The notes under the pieces: model-generated | Told to the model about the DNA's origin: nothing | Databases searched by the model: none | The model's input: only the letters and a program-made list of their open reading frames with translations | Position numbers and translations under genes: made by a program | Part shown: positions 1 through 6,193 of the stretch, piece after piece | How the letters are laid out: the number at the start of each line of letters is the position of its first letter | Numbering within the stretch: position 1 is the stretch's first letter | Assembly (NCBI GenBank): GCA_020629335.1 | Contig: JAHDDN010000277.1 | Span: forward strand, 1-7,079 | Length of the DNA: 7,079 nucleotides | Direction of reading: 5' to 3' | Origin: Chitinophagales bacterium | Lineage (GTDB): Bacteria; Bacteroidota; Bacteroidia; Chitinophagales; UBA2359

Positions 1-122
1 CCGAAATCACTGGCACAACTTGGGCCGAAATCACTGGCACAACTTGGGCCGAAATCACTGGCACAACTTGACCGAAATCGCTGGCACAACTTGGGCCGAA
101 ATCACTGGCACAACTTGGGCCG
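1..122. repeat. Tandem array of a 24-bp unit, five copies, runs off the left edge
   Basis: Units lie at 1-24, 25-48, 49-71, 72-95 and 96-119, followed by a three-base stub of a sixth at 120-122. Each begins CCGAAATC and ends ACAACTTGGG. Units 1, 2 and 5 are identical. Unit 3 is 23 bp and ends TTGA instead of TTGGG. Unit 4 has one A-to-G change (AATCGCTGG). The array ends two bases before the stop codon of the minus-strand CD-NTase gene. There are no unique spacers, so it is not CRISPR. The minus-strand reading contains TTGTGCCAGTGATTTCGG. Short GTGCCA-type units repeated several times occur at the ends of some IS21-family elements, so an insertion-sequence end is possible, but no transposase is in view. 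The left boundary is not visible. Confidence 0.95.
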
Positions 123-124
123 TT

Positions 125-1111
125 TTATCCACCATATACTCCTCCTTTACTTTTAGCGTTTAATCCAGATTCCTTTTCTTCCCCTTGAGCACTAATTATA
201 AGTGTGCCTGATTTTTCAGCATTACTAATAGCTTCTTTTTCATTAGAATTACCGATAGGGAATCGATCTCCAAAATGTTTTTTCCATTTTTTGCTAGCCT
301 TTTTTTGACATTTTTCATTGATGGCTTCTTCAGCATCTTCTATAAAAGTATCAAGTGCTTTAAAGAAATTATTTTTAAAAGTAATGTCATAATCGCTAAG
401 CAAATCATCTTTGGGAGTTGTAGGCATCTTACATTCCCACTTTATTAAGTCACTTCTAATGGCTTTAAGTGTATTATATATAGCTATATCATCTCTATCA
501 TTAGCTTCGATGTTTTTTTCAGTTAAAACAGCCATTGCTAAGCCTGATGGCATGTTATGCCGTTTAAAGTCACCCCATCCTTTTAAGTAGCGTGAAACTC
601 TAACAATCTGATCTGTTTTATTATCATTAAACCAATTAATAAATTCTTTAGGATCACTTTCCATCCAATCATTATTTTTTACTGCTAAGTAAGGATGTAG
701 TTCATTTCCTTTATCATCTTTAAGTTGGTAATAAACTGGAAGGTCGATATGATAATCCCCAGCATAAATTACTCGAATACATTTGCTTCGGTGTTGCTGA
801 CCGCCTTGTGTATGACCTTCTACTGCATTATAAACCCATCTTTGTAAAGTCGTACCATTAACATCTGGTTCTCTCTTGAAATAAATACCATCATCTAAAT
901 CACATTCATCATCTTTTGTTTTTATCATTGTTCCCATTTTGTAAGAACCTTGAATATAAAAATGAGGTTTATATTTTGGATGATTTAGTGCAAAGTATTC
1001 TGTTATTTTTTTTCTTAAAGCATCTTTTGAATTTTTCAGTTTCTCTTTCTTAGCATTTGATATGTTAAGATCTTGATTGAATTGGAGAAATAAATTGTGA
1101 CAATTAGCCAT
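125..1111 (-). CDS. CBASS CD-NTase (DncV-like cyclic oligonucleotide synthase)
   Basis: A 328-residue cGAS/DncV-like nucleotidyltransferase. On sensing phage infection such enzymes make a cyclic di- or oligonucleotide in the cytoplasm that switches on a partner effector. The visible active site is the helix-turn motif Q54-G55-S56, the metal-binding pair D71-x-D73 within ECDLDDG (residues 69-75), and a third acidic residue D123 in HIDLPVY. The stretches SDPKEFINWFND, RVSRYLKGWGD and FGDRFP resemble DncV, suggesting the DncV-like (clade A/B) group and perhaps 3',3'-cGAMP as product; the product cannot be read from sequence. It follows the patatin gene after 12 bases on the same strand, so the two are almost certainly co-transcribed. 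The protein ends in GGVYGG. A C-terminal glycine is what Cap2 E1/E2-like enzymes conjugate in type II CBASS, yet no cap2 is in the window, and the bases just past the stop are the tandem array. The start ATG follows an A/T-rich leader without a Shine-Dalgarno site. Confidence 0.9.
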   Translation of the reverse strand: MANCHNLFLQFNQDLNISNAKKEKLKNSKDALRKKITEYFALNHPKYKPHFYIQGSYKMGTMIKTKDDECDLDDGIYFKREPDVNGTTLQRWVYNAVEGHTQGGQQHRSKCIRVIYAGDYHIDLPVYYQLKDDKGNELHPYLAVKNNDWMESDPKEFINWFNDNKTDQIVRVSRYLKGWGDFKRHNMPSGLAMAVLTEKNIEANDRDDIAIYNTLKAIRSDLIKWECKMPTTPKDDLLSDYDITFKNNFFKALDTFIEDAEEAINEKCQKKASKKWKKHFGDRFPIGNSNEKEAISNAEKSGTLIISAQGEEKESGLNAKSKGGVYGG

Positions 1112-1123
1112 GAATATTAGGTT

Positions 1124-2143
1124 TTAATTTATTAAATATATTTTTGGTTCTTCAAAAAAAACATCAACTTGTTTTCTATGATTCTCTTTTGTTACATAAT
1201 CAATCCCTTGTTGATTACCGAAGCTTTGAAGTATTTTAATAGAATTTTTATCTGCTTTATCTAACTCAATATCTTTTGTTTGAGAGGCTGATAATTCGGG
1301 TGACGGAATTCTTAAATAATACCCTTTCGTTGAGGTATTGGCAACTAAGGTCTTAGTAAAAAAGTCAGTAAAGTGATTTTGACCATCAAGTGGTGTTTGA
1401 AATAATTTATCTGTCCATCCCCGAAAGGATTTATTTTTACTTACTCCCATTCTCCAGCCATTAGAAGATGAAATACTGGCAATAGAAAGTATACTATAGG
1501 TATCAAATTTTTTATTATCCCCTACAAAATAATTAAGGGCCTCTAATAGACCACATAATGTTGGATTATTAGCCCAAACACCCCCATCAATGAATTGACC
1601 CTTGAGGTTAGGATAATCTAATTCAGCTATTGGAAAATAGGTTGGAGCAGCACTTGTTGCAAGAGCTACATCAACCATTTTTATTTCGCCATCTCTAAAG
1701 AATTGTCCTTCTTTATGAGGATACTTAAAAACGATAGGTTTCCCTAGTGTCAAATTAAAGCTAGGTATGCATAGGAGGGCAGATGCATCTTTCATTTTTG
1801 TTTCAGTACCTATGAATTCTTCAATCTTTGATTTTAATACTTCATTATTATACTTTCCTTTCCATAATATTTGTTTAAAGGCACCATAAAAACGTTTGAA
1901 CTTATTGTTATAAGGGAAAATATATTGTCCATTTTTTGCATAAAAATCAGCAATATCACTTGCCCTTTTATTCATTGATAAAGCTAAAGCAATTAAGCCT
2001 CCTGTAGAAGTGCCGCATATAAGGTCAAAGTGGTCAGCAATTTTGCAATTATATTTTTGTTCAAACTGTTGTAATATACATGCAGAATAAAGACCTTTTA
2101 TTCCTCCCCCATCAATTGATAATATTTTGAAATTCTTACTCAT
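1124..2143 (-). CDS. capV: CapV-like patatin phospholipase, CBASS effector
   Basis: A 339-residue patatin-like lipid acyl hydrolase. In CBASS, CapV is activated by the cyclic nucleotide from the neighbouring CD-NTase and degrades inner-membrane phospholipids, killing the infected cell before phage release. All patatin landmarks are intact: the oxyanion-hole motif DGGGIKG (residues 11-17), the nucleophile S46 in GTSTGG (44-49), and the catalytic aspartate D186 in DGGVWANNP. The ATSAAPTYFP segment near 162-171 is also typical of the family. The length matches CapV proteins and there is no signal peptide or membrane segment, as expected of a cytosolic enzyme held inactive until it binds ligand. 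It is the first gene of the operon, 12 bases before the CD-NTase gene, the effector-then-synthase order known from the Vibrio cholerae capV-dncV locus. Its upstream region contains no perfect TAnnTTTG box. A generic patatin unrelated to CBASS is unlikely given the neighbour. Confidence 0.92.
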   Translation of the reverse strand: MSKNFKILSIDGGGIKGLYSACILQQFEQKYNCKIADHFDLICGTSTGGLIALALSMNKRASDIADFYAKNGQYIFPYNNKFKRFYGAFKQILWKGKYNNEVLKSKIEEFIGTETKMKDASALLCIPSFNLTLGKPIVFKYPHKEGQFFRDGEIKMVDVALATSAAPTYFPIAELDYPNLKGQFIDGGVWANNPTLCGLLEALNYFVGDNKKFDTYSILSIASISSSNGWRMGVSKNKSFRGWTDKLFQTPLDGQNHFTDFFTKTLVANTSTKGYYLRIPSPELSASQTKDIELDKADKNSIKILQSFGNQQGIDYVTKENHRKQVDVFFEEPKIYLIN

Positions 2144-2248
2144 TTAAGCATTTATAGTGAAAAATCATTTTAACATAAATAAATGTGTATTAAATTTAAA
2201 TAGTTATTAATTGAAAACATGGCAATTAATGTGCCACTGAGTTGCAAG

Positions 2249-2270
2249 TGCAATAATGTTGCAATAATGT
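2249..2270. repeat. Perfect 11-bp tandem duplication
   Basis: TGCAATAATGT occurs at 2249-2259 and again at 2260-2270 with no base between. It lies in the repeat-rich part of the divergent intergenic region. It could be a protein-binding site, an insertion-sequence end or a replication-slippage product; the sequence alone does not decide. Confidence 0.85.
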
Positions 2271-2288
2271 CAGTTTTGGTAAGTCATG

Positions 2289-2316
2289 TTGGCAGCAACT
2301 GTTTATTGACTGCCAA
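2289..2316. repeat. 7-bp inverted repeat in the divergent intergenic region
   Basis: TTGGCAG (2289-2295) and CTGCCAA (2310-2316) are perfect reverse complements around a 14-base loop. The left arm lies inside a second small palindrome, GTTG-GCAG-CAAC, at 2288-2299. No T-run follows on the plus strand, so this is not a typical terminator. An operator or a relic of a mobile-element end is possible. Confidence 0.55.
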
Positions 2317-2477
2317 AGTTGCATGTTTTTGAAGATATAAAAGCAGGTAAAATTGAAAAAGTAAGTTTACAATCTTTTTTAGATGAGTGTAGAGATAATA
2401 GTGCCCAGTAATTTCTTAAATGTACTATGATCCCTCTTCATCAAGTCCTCATTTCGCTCCTACAATAAACAATAATA

Positions 2478-2509
2478 TTTGAATTTACCTGATAAAATAG
2501 CTAACTTTG
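2478..2509 (+). promoter_or_regulatory. Bacteroidota-type promoter for the methyltransferase gene
   Basis: A -33 element TTTG (2478-2481) and a -7 element TAACTTTG (2502-2509, matching TAnnTTTG exactly) are separated by 20 bases, within the usual spacing for the primary sigma factor of Bacteroidota. Transcription would begin near 2516, giving a leader of about 58 bases before the ATG at 2574. Confidence 0.6.
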
Positions 2510-2573
2510 GTTAATTGAAATAAGCAATTATTTAGTACTTTTCTCTCAATATTTTAATCTAATCTCAATTAGT

Positions 2574-3650
2574 ATGACAAATCATAAAATTTACTACCAA
2601 TTAGCACAAGATATGGCGATGTTAGAAGATCAGTCAGTTAATTTGGTAGTGACATCACCACCTTACCCAATGATTGAAATGTGGGATGAAATTATGATGA
2701 AGCAAAATGTAGAAATTAAAAAAGCATTTGAGGCCAATGAATTTAATAATGTTTTCGAGTTAATGCATATAGAGTTAGATAAGATTTGGTCCGAATGCTA
2801 TAGAGTATTAAAAGAAGGAGGAATTGCTTGTATTAATATTGGAGATGCCACACGTACCTTGGATAAAAATTTTGCACTTTATTCTAATCACACAAGAATT
2901 ATTCACGCCTGCTTACAAATGGGTTTTCAAAACCTACCGAATATTATTTGGCGCAAACAAACCAATGCACCTAATAAATTTATGGGATCAGGAATGCTAC
3001 CGCCAGGAGCCTATGTAACACTTGAACATGAATATATTCTTATCTTAAGAAAAGGTAGAAAAAGAGAGTTTAAATCTATTGATGATAAAGAAAATAGACA
3101 AACAAGTTCCTACTTTTGGGAAGAAAGAAATCAATGGTTTTCTGACTTATGGGATTTAAAAGGAACTACTCAAAAATTAGTAGATAAAAAAACAAGAGAG
3201 AGAAGTGCGGCCTATCCATTTCAATTACCTTACAGATTAATCAATATGTTTTCTGTTCAAGGGGATACCATTTTAGACCCTTTCATGGGTACAGGTACTA
3301 CCGCACTTGCTGCTATAGCTGCTCATAGAAATAGTATCGGTTTTGAAGTAGACACTAATCTAGAAGATACAATCAAAGATAGTCTTTTGACTAAAGAAGA
3401 GGGCTTAAATAAAGTAATTGAAGATCGTTTAATGAAGCATATAAACTTTGTAGATCAAAGAAAAAAGCTAAAAGGCGAAGATGCTTTCAAATATACAAGT
3501 AAGCATTATGATTTTCCAGTGATCACTAAACAAGAAGCCAATCTTAAATTGCCATTTGTAGAAAAAATAAGTTTTGTGAATGATCAATTTACAGCTAGCT
3601 ATTTGGAAGAAGTTAGTATTAGTCGACCAAATGCATTGGCTTTGTTCTAA
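2574..3650 (+). CDS. Type II DNA methyltransferase, beta class, SPPY motif (probably N4-cytosine)
   Basis: A 358-residue amino-methyltransferase that transfers a methyl group from S-adenosylmethionine to a DNA base. The catalytic motif IV is TSPPY (residues 27-31) near the N-terminus, and the cofactor-binding motif I is DPFMGTGTT (235-243) near the C-terminus, preceded by the conserved PFQLPYRLI segment. This order defines the beta class, and SPPY usually means N4-methylcytosine rather than N6-methyladenine. The region between (roughly 100-210) would carry target recognition. The gene converges on an MjaI-family endonuclease gene with one base between their stop codons, so it is most likely the protective half of that restriction-modification pair. 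MjaI enzymes and their methyltransferases act on CTAG, which is the best guess for the site here. It has its own promoter and no controller (C-protein) gene is visible. An orphan regulatory methylase is less likely given the neighbour. Confidence 0.9.
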   Translation: MTNHKIYYQLAQDMAMLEDQSVNLVVTSPPYPMIEMWDEIMMKQNVEIKKAFEANEFNNVFELMHIELDKIWSECYRVLKEGGIACINIGDATRTLDKNFALYSNHTRIIHACLQMGFQNLPNIIWRKQTNAPNKFMGSGMLPPGAYVTLEHEYILILRKGRKREFKSIDDKENRQTSSYFWEERNQWFSDLWDLKGTTQKLVDKKTRERSAAYPFQLPYRLINMFSVQGDTILDPFMGTGTTALAAIAAHRNSIGFEVDTNLEDTIKDSLLTKEEGLNKVIEDRLMKHINFVDQRKKLKGEDAFKYTSKHYDFPVITKQEANLKLPFVEKISFVNDQFTASYLEEVSISRPNALALF

Positions 3651-3651
3651 G

Positions 3652-4236
3652 CTAAGAAATTTCAAAATCATAGGTTATTGTAATGCCGTCTTTCTTTTTG
3701 TCGTAAAAAATGATTGGCACTTCAATTTTTTCAGATAATATTTTTGATTGGTAAGATATTGGTTTTATACTCACGGCTGTATTTCCAATATATCCATCAA
3801 TACCCTTAGATTCTTCAACAGGCTCTGCTAAGCGATAACTAAGATTCATATTACTGGCTAACTTAGCAAGTATAGCTCCTTGAAACTTTAATCCCATAAA
3901 TGTTTTAGTAATGACTAATTCTTCTACCCACTGCTTAATCATATCTCGATCAATCTCCTTAATTACTTCTTTAAAATTCTTAATCATAGGATAAATACGA
4001 TCAACAGCATTTTCAATGGCTTCAGGATGAAGTTCTTTATACCATGCTTCCCAATCACTCAAATTTTTCCCTTCAAATTCTTGTATTAATTCACTTAGCT
4101 GCCCAACAACCTTAGCTCTTGTTCCCTGAGCATTACTATTAGCCAAATTCATAAGTTGAGTAGCATATTTAGGATATGGAATTGTACTTCCACTTAAAAT
4201 TTCTTGAATTTCAGCATTCTTTATCTTGATTTTCAT
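3652..4236 (-). CDS. MjaI-family type II restriction endonuclease
   Basis: A 194-residue protein recognised from memory as the MjaI restriction-endonuclease family. The N-terminal block TIPYPKYATQLMNLAN (18-33) followed by AQGTRAKVVGQLSELIQEF (36-54) is the family signature, and the size is right. MjaI from Methanocaldococcus jannaschii cuts CTAG, so that site is inferred. The likely nuclease core is G145-I146-D147 and then S156-I-K158: a PD-(D/E)xK-like arrangement in which serine stands where the second acidic residue is expected. E49 or another acid may substitute, or this may be normal for the family. There is no frameshift or internal stop, so the gene looks active. It converges on the methyltransferase gene and must use a separate promoter. 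Only about 35 AT-rich bases separate its ATG from the GC-rich repeat at 4273; they include the imperfect box TAACTTTT, but no clear promoter. Confidence 0.85.
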   Translation of the reverse strand: MKIKIKNAEIQEILSGSTIPYPKYATQLMNLANSNAQGTRAKVVGQLSELIQEFEGKNLSDWEAWYKELHPEAIENAVDRIYPMIKNFKEVIKEIDRDMIKQWVEELVITKTFMGLKFQGAILAKLASNMNLSYRLAEPVEESKGIDGYIGNTAVSIKPISYQSKILSEKIEVPIIFYDKKKDGITITYDFEIS

Positions 4237-4272
4237 GCCTATAATTACAATTTAATAAAAGTTAAGTTCATT

Positions 4273-4439
4273 TGGGCGCAGCCTTCGGCCCGAGCTATCC
4301 GCTTGTATGGAGCTATGCGCCATCTATTCCGCTAAGGCGCACTTGTCTTCCCCTTCGGGGCAAGCCTGCGTCCACCTAAGCTCCATAAGCCGTCGCATAT
4401 ACGCCCCATATCGCTCCTATCTCTTGCGCATTATCCCCT
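4273..4439. repeat. GC-rich, highly structured intergenic repeat element
   Basis: This block of about 167 bases stands out from its AT-rich surroundings. It contains nested inverted repeats. An outer pair TATGGAGCT (4306-4314) and AGCTCCATA (4379-4387) can be extended to about 12 pairs with a two-base bulge. Inside it lie two hairpins: TGCGCC/GGCGCA (4316-4321 with 4336-4341) and CTTCCCC-TTC-GGGG-C-AAG (4347-4364). A further small hairpin, GCC-TTC-GGC, is at 4281-4289. The 3' part (4376-4434) recurs in inverted orientation at 7021-7079 with about 75% identity. The phrase GAGCTATCCGC recalls GC-rich intergenic repeats common in Bacteroidota genomes. No open frame is coding-like. It may be a REP/MITE-like mobile repeat or a structured RNA. 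Confidence 0.8.
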
Positions 4440-4445
4440 AAAACA

Positions 4446-4478
4446 TTGTAAGTGATGTAATAATTATGTTTATTTTTG
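4446..4478 (+). promoter_or_regulatory. Bacteroidota-type promoter for the T9SS protein gene
   Basis: A -33 element TTG (4446-4448) is followed after 22 bases by TATTTTTG (4471-4478), which matches the -7 consensus TAnnTTTG. Transcription would start near 4485, giving a leader of about 45 bases. The promoter begins right after the GC-rich repeat ends. A TATAAT at 4490-4495 is present but is not the usual box in this phylum. Confidence 0.5.
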
Positions 4479-4531
4479 CTTATATTCGTATAATAGAACC
4501 TGAATAATTAACTCCCAAGGAAATATCAAGT

Positions 4532-6193
4532 ATGAAAACAAGCTTATTTTTCATTGTTATTATTACGCTCTTTACTGGTCTTAATGCTCAAGAAGCAAAT
4601 AATTATCCTTATAGATCAACTTCCTTTCAATCCCTACTCAATAATCCAAGCTTACAAAATATGGATGGAAAGGAATTGCTAAATTACCTAATGGCAATGG
4701 AGGAAGATGTATTGGAAGAATATGCTTTGGGATTGAAAAATTCTTGTACAGAGTTTACTAATTATCAATTAGTGAATAAAGTAAATGAAGCGGCAAATGT
4801 GAAAATTGATTCAATGATTTCTTATTATAGCTCAAGCGAAAATGAGTTGATAAGAGATAAAAAATGGAGCCTAACTCATATTGATGAAAATACTTTTGAG
4901 ATGCGGCTTTATGAATGGAATACTGATTTGAATACATGGGAAATAGAATTTTTGAATAGTAAAGCTATCATAAGCTATGATGTCACTGAAAATTGGGTGC
5001 AAGAGGAAACTTATTGGTTTTCAGAGTCTCCTGATGAAATATTTGGTATCTTTAAATTTAAGATGGTATTTGATGAACAAAATAGATTGTCTTCCTATTT
5101 TATGTCTGCGGGAAGTGAAGGTTTTGATCAATGGCCAGAAGGGAGTAAAATTGAGTATCAATACACTGATTTTGGAGCGAGAGATGGTCGAGTAAGCTTT
5201 AATTTTGATGATCTTACTAAGGAGTGGATTCCAATTTCTTATGAGACCTATAATTATAATGATAATCAACAATTACTCAGTCAAATTACTTATGAATATA
5301 CTGAAATGAATAATGATGAATTTACTATCACAAGGAGAATTGAATACGATTATAATGAAGATGGAAGCTATTGGAAAAATGATGTTAGATTAGACGAAGA
5401 TACTAATGTTTTAAAACCTTTTAACAGAGAATTTTATGAAGCGGATAATGAAGAGATTAGTGTCTATATTGATTTTAATAGAAATGGGAATGAATGGATA
5501 CCCTATAGAAAATATGAATCTGTATATTTTGAAAAGCCTAAAAATTCAGAATCTATAACATATAACTGGTCTCCTTCAGACTCATCTTGGATTCCACATG
5601 AAAAAGATGAATTTTTATTCAGTGAACATGGTGACTTAGAATTATCTCTAAGCTTTAGTTGGAATAGCTTTTTAAATGATTGGGAGTATTCAAGGAAAGC
5701 AGAGATTACTTATTTGAGCAAATATCCGAGATCAGAAGTACAAACTTTCCAATATTCTTTTGATTTAGGATTTTTATTGGTCCCTTTAGTATACGATTTG
5801 GGTGCGCCAATAAAGGCAATTGTTAGCTATTATCCTGAAAAGGAAATGCAGTTTTATAATTTTAACACAACAACTAATGAATGGGAGCTAGATGAATCGA
5901 GAAAGCATTTTTACACCGAAGAAATCATCACCCCTCCATCAGGTCTAATTGTAATCGCTTACCCTAATCCAGCGAGTGAATATGTCATTTTTCAAGCAGA
6001 TGAAAAGTATGAGGCGCTTATAGAAATACATGATGTTAATGGTCGATTAGTAGCTAGTCAAACATTAAAAACCAATGAGCATTTTCCAGTGAATCAATTG
6101 ACGAATGGAGTTTATTTTTACAAACTGACCTTATGCGATGACCCAACAAAAGTTTATAATGGGGAGCTAGTGGTTCAATTTATTAGTCCTTGA
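4532..6193 (+). CDS. Secreted protein with C-terminal T9SS type A sorting domain
   Basis: A 553-residue exported protein of unknown function. Residues 1-19 form a Sec signal peptide (MKTS, a hydrophobic run, then LNA) with probable cleavage before Q20. The last 80 or so residues are a type A sorting domain of the type IX secretion system: AYPNPASEYV begins it, then EIHDVNGRLV, then LTNGVYFYKL and a final GELVV strand. The protein should therefore cross the outer membrane and be released or anchored to the surface after domain removal. The middle is rich in Tyr, Trp and acidic residues. It contains degenerate units of the form W-I-P followed by an aromatic, strand-like stretch, with tryptophans at 232, 322, 353, 384 and 451; the three at 322, 353 and 384 are exactly 31 residues apart. 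No enzyme motif is recognisable; a beta-structured adhesin or binding module is possible. It has its own promoter and ends in a palindromic repeat. Confidence 0.9.
   Translation: MKTSLFFIVIITLFTGLNAQEANNYPYRSTSFQSLLNNPSLQNMDGKELLNYLMAMEEDVLEEYALGLKNSCTEFTNYQLVNKVNEAANVKIDSMISYYSSSENELIRDKKWSLTHIDENTFEMRLYEWNTDLNTWEIEFLNSKAIISYDVTENWVQEETYWFSESPDEIFGIFKFKMVFDEQNRLSSYFMSAGSEGFDQWPEGSKIEYQYTDFGARDGRVSFNFDDLTKEWIPISYETYNYNDNQQLLSQITYEYTEMNNDEFTITRRIEYDYNEDGSYWKNDVRLDEDTNVLKPFNREFYEADNEEISVYIDFNRNGNEWIPYRKYESVYFEKPKNSESITYNWSPSDSSWIPHEKDEFLFSEHGDLELSLSFSWNSFLNDWEYSRKAEITYLSKYPRSEVQTFQYSFDLGFLLVPLVYDLGAPIKAIVSYYPEKEMQFYNFNTTTNEWELDESRKHFYTEEIITPPSGLIVIAYPNPASEYVIFQADEKYEALIEIHDVNGRLVASQTLKTNEHFPVNQLTNGVYFYKLTLCDDPTKVYNGELVVQFISP

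Larger units (their letters stand above)
2144..2573. other. Divergent intergenic region with short direct and inverted repeats
   Basis: This 430-base gap separates the leftward CBASS operon from the rightward methyltransferase gene. It holds no convincing gene. Its first 75 bases are very AT-rich and must contain the CBASS promoter, but I cannot place one. From about 2220 to 2320 the sequence is richer in short repeats: an 11-bp unit TGCAATAATGT twice in tandem at 2249-2270, an inverted pair TTGGCAG/CTGCCAA at 2289-2295 and 2310-2316, and TGTGCCACTGAGTT at 2230-2243, which resembles the minus strand of the left-edge tandem unit. A short open frame at 2310-2411 could be a decayed gene end. The last 100 bases contain the methyltransferase promoter. 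Confidence 0.7.

Noticed and set aside
1..122. CRISPR array
   Set aside because: The units follow one another directly with no unique spacers, and no cas gene is present.
1..122. Protein-coding tandem repeat (24 bp equals eight codons; plus-strand frame 1 reads PKSLAQLG)
   Set aside because: The third unit is 23 bp and breaks the frame after about 70 bases. No start is visible, and the frame would run head-on into the CD-NTase gene.
2824..3018. Plus-strand open frame of 64 codons inside the methyltransferase gene
   Set aside because: It lies wholly within a well-supported gene in another frame, and its translation has no recognisable features.
3468..3671. Minus-strand open frame of 67 codons across the methyltransferase 3' end
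   Set aside because: It is antisense to conserved coding sequence and overlaps the endonuclease stop region. It has no motif or initiation signal.
4440..4531. Shine-Dalgarno site for the T9SS gene (AAGGAAAT at 4518-4525)
   Set aside because: It is purine-rich but only weakly complementary to the 16S tail, and Bacteroidota rarely use this signal; it may be chance.
4977..5272. Short open frames on both strands inside the T9SS protein gene
   Set aside because: They are shadows of the long gene; their translations are low-complexity Ile/Leu/Lys strings caused by AT richness.
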